Assembly (NCBI RefSeq): GCF_012910805.1
Contig: NZ_WTVK01000001.1
Coordinates: forward strand, 62,001-126,000
From: Aromatoleum evansii
GTDB lineage: Bacteria; Pseudomonadota; Gammaproteobacteria; Burkholderiales; Rhodocyclaceae
Direction: 5' to 3'
DNA length: 64,000 nucleotides
Shown: piece by piece, positions 1 through 7,027 of the stretch
Numbering within the stretch: position 1 is the stretch's first letter
How the letters are laid out: every line of letters begins with the position of its first letter
Position numbers and translations under genes: made by a program
The notes under the pieces: model-generated
What the model saw: only the letters and a program-made list of their open reading frames with translations
Database searches by the model: none
Told to the model about the DNA's origin: nothing

Positions 1-129
1 GAGGACATTCGGGGCGGCCTGCGGAGTTGGCGGCATCGTATAAATGTCGATGTCCTCGCCGAAAACCGGCATGGCGCTGTTGATGCCTATGCAGGCCAGT
101 GCAATCGAGAGGGAGAGTTTCCTGTTCAT
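1..129 (-). CDS. pilY1: PilY1-type pilus protein, N-terminus only (partial)
   Basis: Only the first 43 codons are inside the window; the frame stays open to the left edge. It begins with ATG at 129 and opens with a signal peptide (basic MNRKLS start, hydrophobic core, small residues near residue 19). The mature start contains GEDIDIYTMPPTP. It lies 38 bp downstream of pilX on the same strand, the position PilY1 holds in fimT-pilVWX-pilY1-pilE minor pilin operons. PilY1 proteins are large tip-associated adhesins/calcium-binding factors of type IV pili. The call rests mainly on operon position and the N-terminal style; the diagnostic C-terminal beta-propeller is outside the window. Confidence 0.6.
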   Translation of the reverse strand, partial: MNRKLSLSIALACIGINSAMPVFGEDIDIYTMPPTPQAAPNVL

Positions 130-167
130 CTTAATGCTCCGTTCACTTCTCTGTTCGGCGCAGCGGG

Positions 168-776
168 TTATTCGCAGGCGTCCTTGGCTTCCGCATAGTC
201 GATCCTCATCTCCACCCCCTGAATGACCTGCGCCTTGGCGCCGGTCCCTGGAAGATCGACGTTCGCGGTCATTTCCCAAAGCGATGTCGCGCACAGCGAA
301 TTGCCGGAGATGTTGGTTGTCGGGTCGATAATCAAGATGTCGGTCGGTTTTCCGCCAAAGCAGGCGACGTTGTCAGGCGGAACATATTGCTCTTCCTTCT
401 CTTCACCATCGATGATCACCGTCCGCTTCGCAATCAGTTCGCCTTGCTTGATGTACCGGTAGCGTTTGCACGTCGGTGGCGGCACGGTAACTTTGTAGCT
501 GGTTTCGGGTGTAACGGCCGCACCATCAAAAGCGGGGAGCTGCACGTCGCGGGAAACATTCCGCGCCGTGAATTCATTCGAGTTGAGGGCCACGTCGAGG
601 TGGTAATTCGCTGCGTCCTCCGCCTCCTTTTGGAACTGCTCGTTCCCCACGACGAGGAGGTTCGTGTTCGCAAGGCGGATTGCCGACACGGCCAGCAGGG
701 TGATCAGGATGAGCATGATCAGGCCAACGAAAAGTACCGCGCCCCGCTGCGGTGCGCGCGCTCGTGGATGCATCAT
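168..776 (-). CDS. pilX: Minor pilin PilX
   Basis: A 202-residue protein with a short basic leader (MMHPRARAPQRG) followed by a single hydrophobic N-terminal helix (AVLFVGLIMLILITLLAV), then a mostly polar C-terminal domain with several cysteines. The helix lacks the Glu5 of classical pilins, as is usual for PilX. PilX is a minor pilin that primes type IV pilus assembly in the inner membrane with PilV, PilW and PilY1. I chose ATG 776 because it overlaps the pilW stop in an ATGA; ATG 773 is the alternative. The open frame extends upstream to 938, but that part overlaps pilW and lacks pilin character. Confidence 0.85.
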   Translation of the reverse strand: MMHPRARAPQRGAVLFVGLIMLILITLLAVSAIRLANTNLLVVGNEQFQKEAEDAANYHLDVALNSNEFTARNVSRDVQLPAFDGAAVTPETSYKVTVPPPTCKRYRYIKQGELIAKRTVIIDGEEKEEQYVPPDNVACFGGKPTDILIIDPTTNISGNSLCATSLWEMTANVDLPGTGAKAQVIQGVEMRIDYAEAKDACE

Positions 777-1789
777 TTCGTTCTCCGCGCCACGGGATGG
801 ATCAGTTCGACATAAGTGCTGAAGACGTGCCGTTTGTAGTTGTCGGCGAACGTGACGGGGGCCTTCGGACCGAGCGTGAAGGTCTTGGTGCTGGCGTCGT
901 AACCGGGAGTTGGCTCGAGCGCGCGAGCGAGCAACCACAGGCGGACGCCGACGATGTGGGGGAGCTGAACCGCGGTCGGGGTGTCGCTGAAGAGATCGGG
1001 TGATCCGTCTCCGCTGGTATCGATCGCGTATTCGAAGTGGATGTCCTCGATGCCTTCGACCATGGCCTGGACGTCGGGATTGGTGCTTCCGAGCGCCACG
1101 GCACGAAAATCGGCCCGTTTCAGGGTGGGGATGCTGTCACCCGCAACGTTGTTGCTGGCGATGAAGAACGCCCTGCGCAAGTACTGGCGAATCGGAGCCC
1201 GATTTGTCGTCTTGCAGTCGATCTGCATGAGATCGAAAGTGCCTGACCCGTTCTTCACCCGGAACGGTTTGTCGGTCACTGCACTGACATACTCGTCGCC
1301 GCACAGGGATACTTGCAGATAGCCGTTGTCCGGGTTGAGCGCGTCGGGTGCAGTAATCGCGGTGGATGCACGCTGCACAAACAGCAACCCGGTTCCGCTC
1401 TTTGCCGAAATCGGGCATGGGAAAGTCTCCGGGGTAAAACCTTGCACAGCGATATCCATCGACCCTTTCCAGACATCCACATCGGTCGAGCACGGGTTGG
1501 CAGTCGTGGATGCCGGTGTGCCCTGAAGGCTGGCGATGGCGTCGTAAAATCCCCCCATCGAGATCTCGTCGCGCAGGAGCTGGATTGCGTAGCGGCCGTT
1601 CTCAAGCTGCTGGGCGGCTTTGTCCAGTTCACGCCGAGCTTGGCTGTTGTTGATGAAGATGGTCGTCATCGCACCGATCACCAGTAACCCTAAGGTCATG
1701 GCGATCATCATTTCGATGAGCGAGATGCCCCTCTCGCGCGATCGGAAAACTCGGATGCGGGGTAGTGCGAGAAATCCAGCTGCGTGCAT
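773..1789 (-). CDS. pilW: Minor pilin PilW
   Basis: A 338-residue type IV pilus assembly protein. A prepilin leader ending in RERG precedes the helix ISLIEMMIAMTLGLLVIGAM, with Glu5 of the mature form retained, so it should be processed by the prepilin peptidase PilD. The long C-terminal domain matches PilW size (about 300-350 residues). It starts 6 bp after the pilV stop and its TGA overlaps the pilX ATG, so it is translated within one minor pilin operon. Minor pilins of this set form the initiating complex at the pilus tip. Confidence 0.88.
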   Translation of the reverse strand: MHAAGFLALPRIRVFRSRERGISLIEMMIAMTLGLLVIGAMTTIFINNSQARRELDKAAQQLENGRYAIQLLRDEISMGGFYDAIASLQGTPASTTANPCSTDVDVWKGSMDIAVQGFTPETFPCPISAKSGTGLLFVQRASTAITAPDALNPDNGYLQVSLCGDEYVSAVTDKPFRVKNGSGTFDLMQIDCKTTNRAPIRQYLRRAFFIASNNVAGDSIPTLKRADFRAVALGSTNPDVQAMVEGIEDIHFEYAIDTSGDGSPDLFSDTPTAVQLPHIVGVRLWLLARALEPTPGYDASTKTFTLGPKAPVTFADNYKRHVFSTYVELIHPVARRTK

Positions 1790-1795
1790 GATGGC

Positions 1796-2389
1796 TTACC
1801 CGGCAACTTGTTTGGGAATGAGGACACGCGTGACGACTGCCCGCCGCAGGCCGGCGCCGAAGTCGATGTCTGCGGCGCACTGAGCTCCAGGCGTATTGGC
1901 CGGTGGTGAGGCCGTGGGCATCAGCCCTTGCCAGACGCCGACAACGAAAAATTCGCCGAGTGCATCGTCCGTGGGCGGGACCGAGATCAGGCAGCCACGC
2001 ATGCCGATCGGAGCTCCGATGTTCCCTTTCGCTGTCGCTTCTGCCGCGCCCTTCATCGCATTGCTCCATTCGCAGAGCTGCGCGCTGACGTCGGCAGTGT
2101 CCGCGCACGCGGTGGGCTGGCCGTCGCCAACGCCGTAGGTGACCAGACTTTGCGTCTTGAACGTATCCACGTATTTGCGTCCTGCGGAAACACGGTCCGC
2201 CATGTCCTGCACCAGCATCAGCGCCACCGAGCGCTGATAGGCCTCCATTTCGACTTCGTTCGCCTTGGTCTGCAGGCCTGCGAGTCCGAGAAGCCCGATT
2301 GCCAGGATTACGATCGAAACGAGCACTTCGAGCAGGCTGAAACCTTTCTGCGGATGTCCCCGCCCGTTGTAGGGATGGCTACGGTTCAT
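1796..2389 (-). CDS. pilV: Minor pilin PilV
   Basis: A 197-residue prepilin with leader MNRSHPYNGRGHPQKG and the helix FSLLEVLVSIVILAIGLLGL, which carries the conserved Glu5 and the LxGLAGLQ continuation typical of PilV. I favour ATG 2389: it overlaps the fimT TGA as ATGA and lies 8 nt from a GAGGGA ribosome site. ATG 2395, two codons upstream, is also possible. The mature part contains the PilV pattern of a second short helix with VQDMADRV. It acts with FimT, PilW, PilX and PilE at the inner membrane in type IV pilus priming. Confidence 0.88.
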   Translation of the reverse strand: MNRSHPYNGRGHPQKGFSLLEVLVSIVILAIGLLGLAGLQTKANEVEMEAYQRSVALMLVQDMADRVSAGRKYVDTFKTQSLVTYGVGDGQPTACADTADVSAQLCEWSNAMKGAAEATAKGNIGAPIGMRGCLISVPPTDDALGEFFVVGVWQGLMPTASPPANTPGAQCAADIDFGAGLRRAVVTRVLIPKQVAG

Positions 2390-2871
2390 GAACATGCTCC
2401 CTCGGTCAGTCGCGGTCTGCCGGTGGTATCGAGGCGGATGCAGCGCTTTACGTTCGTTCCGCTGGTTGACACGGTAATCGCGGTATTTGCGCCGCTCGTC
2501 AGTCGGCCGGTAGCGCCGAAGACGATCGTGGGGTTTGCCGGACTGAAGCTCAGCCCCGCGAGCGCCGATTGCGAATGTACGGCCTGACCGCCGACCTGGA
2601 TCGTCCAGCCCTTTGCAAGATCGCTCCCGGTTAGCGCGAAACTGGCAGTCGCGTTGCTCTTCAGTGCTTCGCTTCGGGCGACGAGCATCGAGTCGTAGAG
2701 CGCCGACGATGCCGCGCGAACGCGCTGTGACGCGAGCAGCTCCTGGAACGATGGGTAACCGATCGCGGCGACAATTCCCAGTATCGCCACGACGACCATC
2801 AGTTCGATGAGCGAGAAACCCGTCGCGCGGGCCGGCGTCTTCAGGTGGCCGCTTACAGTCGTCGTGTTCAT
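2386..2871 (-). CDS. fimT: FimT/GspH-like minor pseudopilin
   Basis: A 161-residue prepilin: a 17-residue leader ends at ARATG and is followed by FSLIELMVVVAILGIVAAIG with Glu5. The region RVRAASSALYDSMLVARSEAL is the GspH/FimT hallmark after the helix, and the C-terminus ends with a cysteine pair (one in KRCIRL, one in GACS) likely to be disulphide-bonded. It starts 2 bp after the pilE stop and overlaps pilV by an ATGA. FimT-type proteins are low-abundance pilins; in some species they bind DNA for uptake. Whether this one does cannot be judged from sequence alone. Confidence 0.87.
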   Translation of the reverse strand: MNTTTVSGHLKTPARATGFSLIELMVVVAILGIVAAIGYPSFQELLASQRVRAASSALYDSMLVARSEALKSNATASFALTGSDLAKGWTIQVGGQAVHSQSALAGLSFSPANPTIVFGATGRLTSGANTAITVSTSGTNVKRCIRLDTTGRPRLTEGACS

Positions 2872-2873
2872 GA

Positions 2874-3326
2874 TTACCGACCGCCCCAGCAGTCCGCTGC
2901 GCTACCGGAACCGGAAATCCCCTTGTTTCCGGCCTGGTTGATGCTCAGGGTGCCGCATTTTGCGTCCTGTGCAAGTTGGGCGCCCGTCGGTACCGCTTGA
3001 ACGGTGAAAGCGGTCGCGGTCGGGGCTCCGTCCAGGCTGATCGCATAGTGCTTGCTGACTTCGGACGGCGGTGTGCTCATGCCGATGTCGCTCAGCGAGC
3101 CGAATGTGCGTGCGTCGAGGCGGTATTGCTGCTGCCGCGTCGCAATGTCGAGAAGGTACGCCGTGGTGACGCTGCGATTCGCTCTCACGAGGTAGGACGT
3201 GTAGGCGGGATAGGCAACGGCGGCGAGAATGCCGATGATCGCGACGACGATCATCACTTCGATCAGCGTGAAGCCGTTGCGGATCGGCTGGTGTGCGGGT
3301 TGTTTTGCGTTCACGATCAGGTCCAT
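2874..3326 (-). CDS. pilE: PilE-type minor pilin, first gene of the minor pilin operon
   Basis: A 150-residue prepilin with leader ending IRNG and helix FTLIEVMIVVAIIGILAAVA, then a globular domain with a C-terminal disulphide pair (AKCGTL and ADCWGG) that defines the D-loop of PilE-like pilins. The frame runs open far upstream, but only the ATG at 3326 gives a normal leader. It is followed after 2 bp by fimT, so all six pilin genes plus pilY1 form one minus-strand operon. It resembles the PilE minor pilin of Pseudomonas-type operons more than a major pilin because of its gene context. Confidence 0.87.
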   Translation of the reverse strand: MDLIVNAKQPAHQPIRNGFTLIEVMIVVAIIGILAAVAYPAYTSYLVRANRSVTTAYLLDIATRQQQYRLDARTFGSLSDIGMSTPPSEVSKHYAISLDGAPTATAFTVQAVPTGAQLAQDAKCGTLSINQAGNKGISGSGSAADCWGGR

Positions 3327-3560
3327 GGCATTAAGGGGTACGTGGATGGTATGGTCGGAACTGCATCCTGGGTAGAGGCTAGTCAAAGTCAGGTCAAAGC
3401 AGAAGTAGCGTCCGATGAGCGTCTGTTTTCTGCGTATGAGTGGCGACGTAGCATCCCCAGGCATCGCTTGCGGCGGTGGCGAGAAGCGCGCGGGCACGAT
3501 AACTCGGCAGCGTGGCCGACGCGGCGGCAGCTGGTTTCGTTCTTGAGGAGCTTGATTTCG
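3327..3560. promoter_or_regulatory. Divergent intergenic region with tandem CTTTGAC repeats
   Basis: 234 bp between pilE (minus) and the sensor kinase (plus). Two exact copies of GTCAAAG (3382-3388 and 3393-3399, read on plus) lie 11 bp apart, one helical turn. On the minus strand, toward pilE, they read CTTTGAC and each supplies a TTGAC -35-like element, so they may be promoter elements or an activator site for the pilin operon. I saw no convincing -10, sigma-54 element or AlgR box. Confidence 0.35.
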
Positions 3561-4592
3561 TTGGACAGCCCACCATCGCACGACGTCGTGACCCTTCCGG
3601 ATTTTCGCAATCTGGGCGTGCTGTTGCGCATCCTCGTCATTGCCGAGGCCGCAAATCTCGTAGCGCTTGCGGCCCACTCCCCGGATGTGATCGAGGCTCT
3701 GAAGGGGATCGGGGGGGCGGCACTGCCGTTCGAGTTGGCCCTGCTGGCGATCGTGCTGTTGTTGTTCCTGTTTTCGCCCCTTCTCGCACGAATTCCGTAC
3801 CGGCGTGGCGTCGGTGCTGTCGTGGCCGTCACTGCGATCGTCTCCGGCGGGCTGGACCTCGCCTTCCATGCCTGGGTGGGCGTGGTCCCCTGGGGGGCGG
3901 TGCTGAAGTCTGCGGCGATCGCGGGTCTTCTCGCGGGGGTGATCCTGGGCTACTTCAACTGGCGTCAGCGCGTTCTCTCTCCGGCCCTCGCGAAGGCGCG
4001 CCTGATCGCGCTGCAGTCGCGCATCCGGCCGCATTTCCTGTTCAACAGTCTGAATACGGCGGTTTCGCTGGTGAGGCAGGATCCGCGTCTGGCCGAACAG
4101 GTGCTGCTCGACATGTCGGACCTCTTCCGTGCCCTGCTCAAGGACAGTCGCTCCCTCGTTCCGCTCGCCGACGAGATCCGCCTCGCCGAGGCCTATCTGC
4201 AGATCGAGCAGCTGCGGCTGGGGGAGCGCCTGCGGGTGCATTGGGCCCGCGAAGATGCGCCTGTGTCGGTGAATGTCCCGATCCTGGTCCTGCAACCCCT
4301 GCTCGAGAACGCAGTCCGTTACGGCGTCGAGCCATTTGCCGCCGGTGGCGATGTACATGTAGAGATCCGTGCGGGCGCAAGCGAGCTCGTCATCGAGGTC
4401 ACCAACTCGACCTGTGGCGGCGAGTCGCCGGTGCCTTCGGGAAACAGGATTGCGCTTGCCAACATCGAGGAGCGACTCGGCCTGTATTTCGATGCGGAGG
4501 GAACCCTGCATATCTCGGCACGCGACAACCTGTTCGTCGTCAAGGTGTGCGTGCCGTTGCGGGGCGCGCGCACAGCCGCTCAGGTGGCGTGA
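3561..4592 (+). CDS. LytS/AlgZ(FimS)-family membrane sensor histidine kinase
   Basis: About 343 residues if started at TTG 3561, which sits 10 nt after a GAGGAG ribosome site; GTG 3588 is an alternative and the only in-frame ATG nearby (3348) would reach back to the pilE start. The N-terminal half holds about four hydrophobic segments. It is followed by the His_kinase H-box RPHFLFNSLNT (His about 158), a helical region and the N-box LLENAVRYGV, then a degenerate ATPase tail with NRIALANIEERL. This order is that of AlgZ/FimS. In Pseudomonas, AlgZ-AlgR controls the fimU-pilVWXY1Y2E operon, so its place beside the minor pilin operon is suggestive; no response regulator gene is next to it here. 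Confidence 0.8.
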   Translation: MDSPPSHDVVTLPDFRNLGVLLRILVIAEAANLVALAAHSPDVIEALKGIGGAALPFELALLAIVLLLFLFSPLLARIPYRRGVGAVVAVTAIVSGGLDLAFHAWVGVVPWGAVLKSAAIAGLLAGVILGYFNWRQRVLSPALAKARLIALQSRIRPHFLFNSLNTAVSLVRQDPRLAEQVLLDMSDLFRALLKDSRSLVPLADEIRLAEAYLQIEQLRLGERLRVHWAREDAPVSVNVPILVLQPLLENAVRYGVEPFAAGGDVHVEIRAGASELVIEVTNSTCGGESPVPSGNRIALANIEERLGLYFDAEGTLHISARDNLFVVKVCVPLRGARTAAQVA

Positions 4593-4694
4593 GGCTTCGC
4601 GATTTGGCAGTCGGGAGGCGAAAAGGTAGGCTGGTCGGTCGAGGCGTGCGCGCAATAGGGCGCACGGGTGGGGGTCAAATCCGGTAGGTGGAAG

Positions 4695-5354
4695 ATGGTC
4701 GGACTGGTCATGTTGTTTCGGATGTCGTTCATGGTCGTCGCCATTGTGGCGTCGCACGTGGCGCTGGCGGCGGATGTGGAGCTGGTCGGCCTTTTCGGCA
4801 GGAAGGCGGTGCTGGTCGTGGATGGTGGTGCTCCCCGTACGCTGGCGGTGGGCGAGCAGACCCGCGACGGACTGCGGCTGATCGAGGTGGCCGAGGGTGC
4901 GGCGGTCGTCGAGATCGGAGGAAAGAGGCAGAGGGTGGCGCTGGGCGCTGGCCCGGTCCGCAGCGGTGCCGGCGACCAGAGCGGTGCGGCGGCGGTCAGT
5001 CTCGTTGCGGATGCGCGTGGGCACCATTTTTCCAGCGGTAGCATCAACGGTGCATCGGTCCGCTTCCTCGTGGATACGGGCGCGAGCATGGTTTCGATGG
5101 GCGCATCGGACGCGCGTCGTGCCGGAATCGACTATCGCAAGGGTACGGGAGGTGTGAGCCAGACGGCCAGCGGCCCGGCGCGCGTGTGGAAGGTGAGGCT
5201 GGATACCGTGCGCGTCGGCGACGTCACCTTGCACGGCGTCGACGGGCTGATTCACGAGAACGACCTTCCGTTCGTGCTGCTCGGGATGAGTTTCCTCAGT
5301 CGCATGGACATGCAGCGCGAAGGCGATCGCCTGACGCTGCGCAAACGGTTCTGA
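4695..5354 (+). CDS. Periplasmic retropepsin-like aspartic protease (clan AA, TIGR02281-like)
   Basis: A 219-residue protein with a clear signal peptide (MVGLVMLFRM...SHVALA) and cleavage before ADVEL. Residues about 26-85 form a small beta domain resembling the PilP/GspC homology fold (VELVGLFGRKAVLVVDGG). A single retropepsin-like domain follows with the active site FLVDTGASMVSMG and the later LLGMSFLSRM motif; one domain would have to dimerise. The start ATG 4695 follows AGGTGGAAG and gives the signal peptide; GTG 4668 is an upstream alternative. Family members are periplasmic or membrane-anchored proteases of unknown substrate. The upstream kinase ends about 100 bp away and the Nudix gene follows within 10 bp. 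Confidence 0.75.
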   Translation: MVGLVMLFRMSFMVVAIVASHVALAADVELVGLFGRKAVLVVDGGAPRTLAVGEQTRDGLRLIEVAEGAAVVEIGGKRQRVALGAGPVRSGAGDQSGAAAVSLVADARGHHFSSGSINGASVRFLVDTGASMVSMGASDARRAGIDYRKGTGGVSQTASGPARVWKVRLDTVRVGDVTLHGVDGLIHENDLPFVLLGMSFLSRMDMQREGDRLTLRKRF

Positions 5355-5363
5355 GAGGTGGGC

Positions 5364-5984
5364 GTGACAGAGAGGGAAGGCGTGCGTTCGGGTGAATTCC
5401 GGGATGCGGAGTGGTTGCGTCGGCAATTCACCGAGGCGCGGCCGATCGAACCGGTGCACGAGGATGGCAGCCCGCCGGTGACGAACCTGAGGCCGGCGGC
5501 GGTGCTCGTGCCGGTCGTCGCGCGCGCGGAGGCCCTGACAGTGCTGCTGACGCGCCGCACGGATCACCTGCACCATCATCCCGGGCAGATCAGTTTTCCC
5601 GGCGGAAGGGTGGAGGAGACCGACGTTTCGGCGGTGATGACGGCGCTACGCGAGACGGAGGAGGAGATCGGTCTGGACCCCGATTGTGTCGAGTTGCTCG
5701 GGGAGCTCCCGGAATACCGCACCGGCACGGGGTTCCGCATCACGCCGGTGGTCGGGTTGGTGCATCCGCCCTTTGATCTGAGGCTCGATAGTTTCGAGGT
5801 TGCCGAGGCGTTCGAGGTGCCCCTCGCACATTTTCTCGATCCGGCCAGGCATCAGAAGCACAGGGCGGAGTACCAGGGAAGGATGCGCGAGTATTACGCG
5901 ATGCCCTATGGCGAGTACTTCATCTGGGGTGCGACGGCAGGAATCCTCGTATCCCTGTACAGATTTCTGGGCGAGAGGGAGTAG
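5364..5984 (+). CDS. Nudix hydrolase, CoA pyrophosphatase (NudL/YeaB type)
   Basis: A 206-residue Nudix protein. The Nudix box reads GGRVEETD then RETEEEIGL, and just before it lies the UPF0035/CoA signature (HHHPGQISFPGG). The likely reaction is cleavage of CoA or acyl-CoA to 3',5'-ADP and 4'-phosphopantetheine. GTG 5364 is preferred because GAGAGG lies 5 nt upstream; GTG 5358 is in frame. It begins 9 bp after the protease gene and is probably co-transcribed with it, although the functions are not obviously linked. Confidence 0.82.
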   Translation: MTEREGVRSGEFRDAEWLRRQFTEARPIEPVHEDGSPPVTNLRPAAVLVPVVARAEALTVLLTRRTDHLHHHPGQISFPGGRVEETDVSAVMTALRETEEEIGLDPDCVELLGELPEYRTGTGFRITPVVGLVHPPFDLRLDSFEVAEAFEVPLAHFLDPARHQKHRAEYQGRMREYYAMPYGEYFIWGATAGILVSLYRFLGERE

Positions 5985-6001
5985 GGCGACCGGCGGCGGT
6001 A

Positions 6002-6019
6002 GTTGACGTTGACGTCAAC
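6002..6019. promoter_or_regulatory. 18-bp dyad GTTGACGT-TG-ACGTCAAC overlapping a promoter
   Basis: Perfect 8-bp inverted repeats around a 2-bp centre. The left arm contains TTGACG (6003-6008), which is followed after exactly 17 bp by TATTTT (6026-6031), so the dyad covers the -35 element of a sigma-70 promoter for the downstream dehydrogenase. The shape (TTNACGT-NN-ACGTNAA) resembles operators described for MerR-family LiuR and related regulators of branched-chain amino acid and fatty acid breakdown in proteobacteria. No regulator gene is adjacent. Confidence 0.7.
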
Positions 6020-6078
6020 TGCAATTATTTTGCGCCTCCGTGTCGCCGCATGTGGACGGCGATGGAGAGGAGTTCGGC

Positions 6079-6846
6079 ATGAAGATCGAAAACAGCGTAT
6101 TCGTGGTGACCGGCGGCGGTTCCGGTCTTGGCGCGGCAACGGCGCGCATGCTCGTGGCGGCAGGCGGCAAGGTGGTTCTTGCCGACGTCAACCGCGAGGG
6201 AGGGGAAGCGCTCGCGAAGGAACTCGGCGCAAACGTGGTGTTTGCGCAGACCGACGTGACCAGCGAGGAGAGCGCCAAGGCGGCGATCGAGCGCGCGGTA
6301 GGTGAGTTCGGCGGGCTGCACGGACTCGTGAATTGCGCCGGCATCGCCCCTGCAGAGAAGGTGGTCGGACGCGACGCCCCGCACCGCCTGGAGACCTTCG
6401 CCCGTACGATCAACGTCAACCTGATCGGCAGCTTCAACATGATGCGGTTGGCTGCGGACGTGATGAGCAAGGCGGCTCCGAACGAAGAGGGCGAGCGTGG
6501 CGTGATCGTCAGCACCGCCTCGGTTGCGGCCTACGACGGTCAGATCGGGCAGGCCGCCTATGCGGCATCCAAGGCCGGCGTCGTCGGGCTGACGCTGCCG
6601 GTCGCGCGCGAGCTCGCACGATTCGGCATCCGGGTGATGACGATCGCGCCGGGCATCATGGAGACGCCGATGCTGATGGGAATGCCGCAGGAGGTGCAGG
6701 ACTCGCTCGGCAAGACCGTGCCGTTCCCGTCGCGCATGGGGCGTCCGTCGGAGTATGCGGCGCTCGTACGCCACATCGTCGAGAACGCCTACCTGAACGG
6801 CGAGACGATCCGCCTGGACGGCGCGATCCGAATGACGGCGAAGTAA
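6079..6846 (+). CDS. HSD10-like 3-hydroxyacyl-CoA dehydrogenase (SDR family)
   Basis: A 255-residue classical short-chain dehydrogenase. It has the NAD-binding glycine motif TGGGSGLG near the N-terminus, LADVN with an acidic residue at the end of beta-2 (NAD preference), [10 protein letters not shown], the catalytic Ser region [11 protein letters not shown], and YAASK as the catalytic Tyr/Lys. The long middle section ([19 protein letters not shown]) and the [10 protein letters not shown] stretch match type-2 3-hydroxyacyl-CoA dehydrogenases (HSD17B10-like), which oxidise short and branched 3-hydroxyacyl-CoAs in beta-oxidation or isoleucine breakdown. ATG 6079 follows GAGAGGAG. The dyad at 6002-6019 probably controls it. 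Confidence 0.82.
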   Translation: MKIENSVFVVTGGGSGLGAATARMLVAAGGKVVLADVNREGGEALAKELGANVVFAQTDVTSEESAKAAIERAVGEFGGLHGLVNCAGIAPAEKVVGRDAPHRLETFARTINVNLIGSFNMMRLAADVMSKAAPNEEGERGVIVSTASVAAYDGQIGQAAYAASKAGVVGLTLPVARELARFGIRVMTIAPGIMETPMLMGMPQEVQDSLGKTVPFPSRMGRPSEYAALVRHIVENAYLNGETIRLDGAIRMTAK

Positions 6847-6875
6847 TTTTACGTTCCGGCCTCGCGACCGGGGCC

Positions 6876-6912
6876 GGGGGGCGAGCCGATTCCGGCCGCC
6901 CCCCGCGTTTTT
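6876..6912 (+). terminator. Rho-independent terminator after the SDR gene
   Basis: Stem GGGGGGCG (6876-6883) pairs with CGCCCCCC (6897-6904), followed by GCG and five T residues to 6912. It closes the dehydrogenase transcript before ccoI. Confidence 0.75.
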
Positions 6913-7027
6913 GTGGCCAACTGGGATGGTCTTGGTCGGGATCGGGTAAGTGTGCTAAAAGTGCGATCCTCCCGGCTTCATGCTGCGCTGCAGCGGCTGC
7001 CTGTCCGGCTCCCTTCCGCCCGTCCCG

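Noticed and set aside
3327-3560. Sigma-54 promoter or AlgR box for pilE
   Set aside because: Searched both strands by eye for GG-N10-GC with proper context and for CCGTTCGTC-like boxes; nothing convincing.
2874-5579. A 901-codon minus-strand open frame spanning pilE and far upstream
   Set aside because: Only the last 150 codons have pilin character; the rest is antisense to the kinase, protease and Nudix genes, an artefact of high GC.
6003-6018. FNR box reading of TTGAC...GTCAA upstream of the SDR gene
   Set aside because: The half-sites are separated by 6 bp, not 4, and the longer perfect dyad explains the symmetry better.
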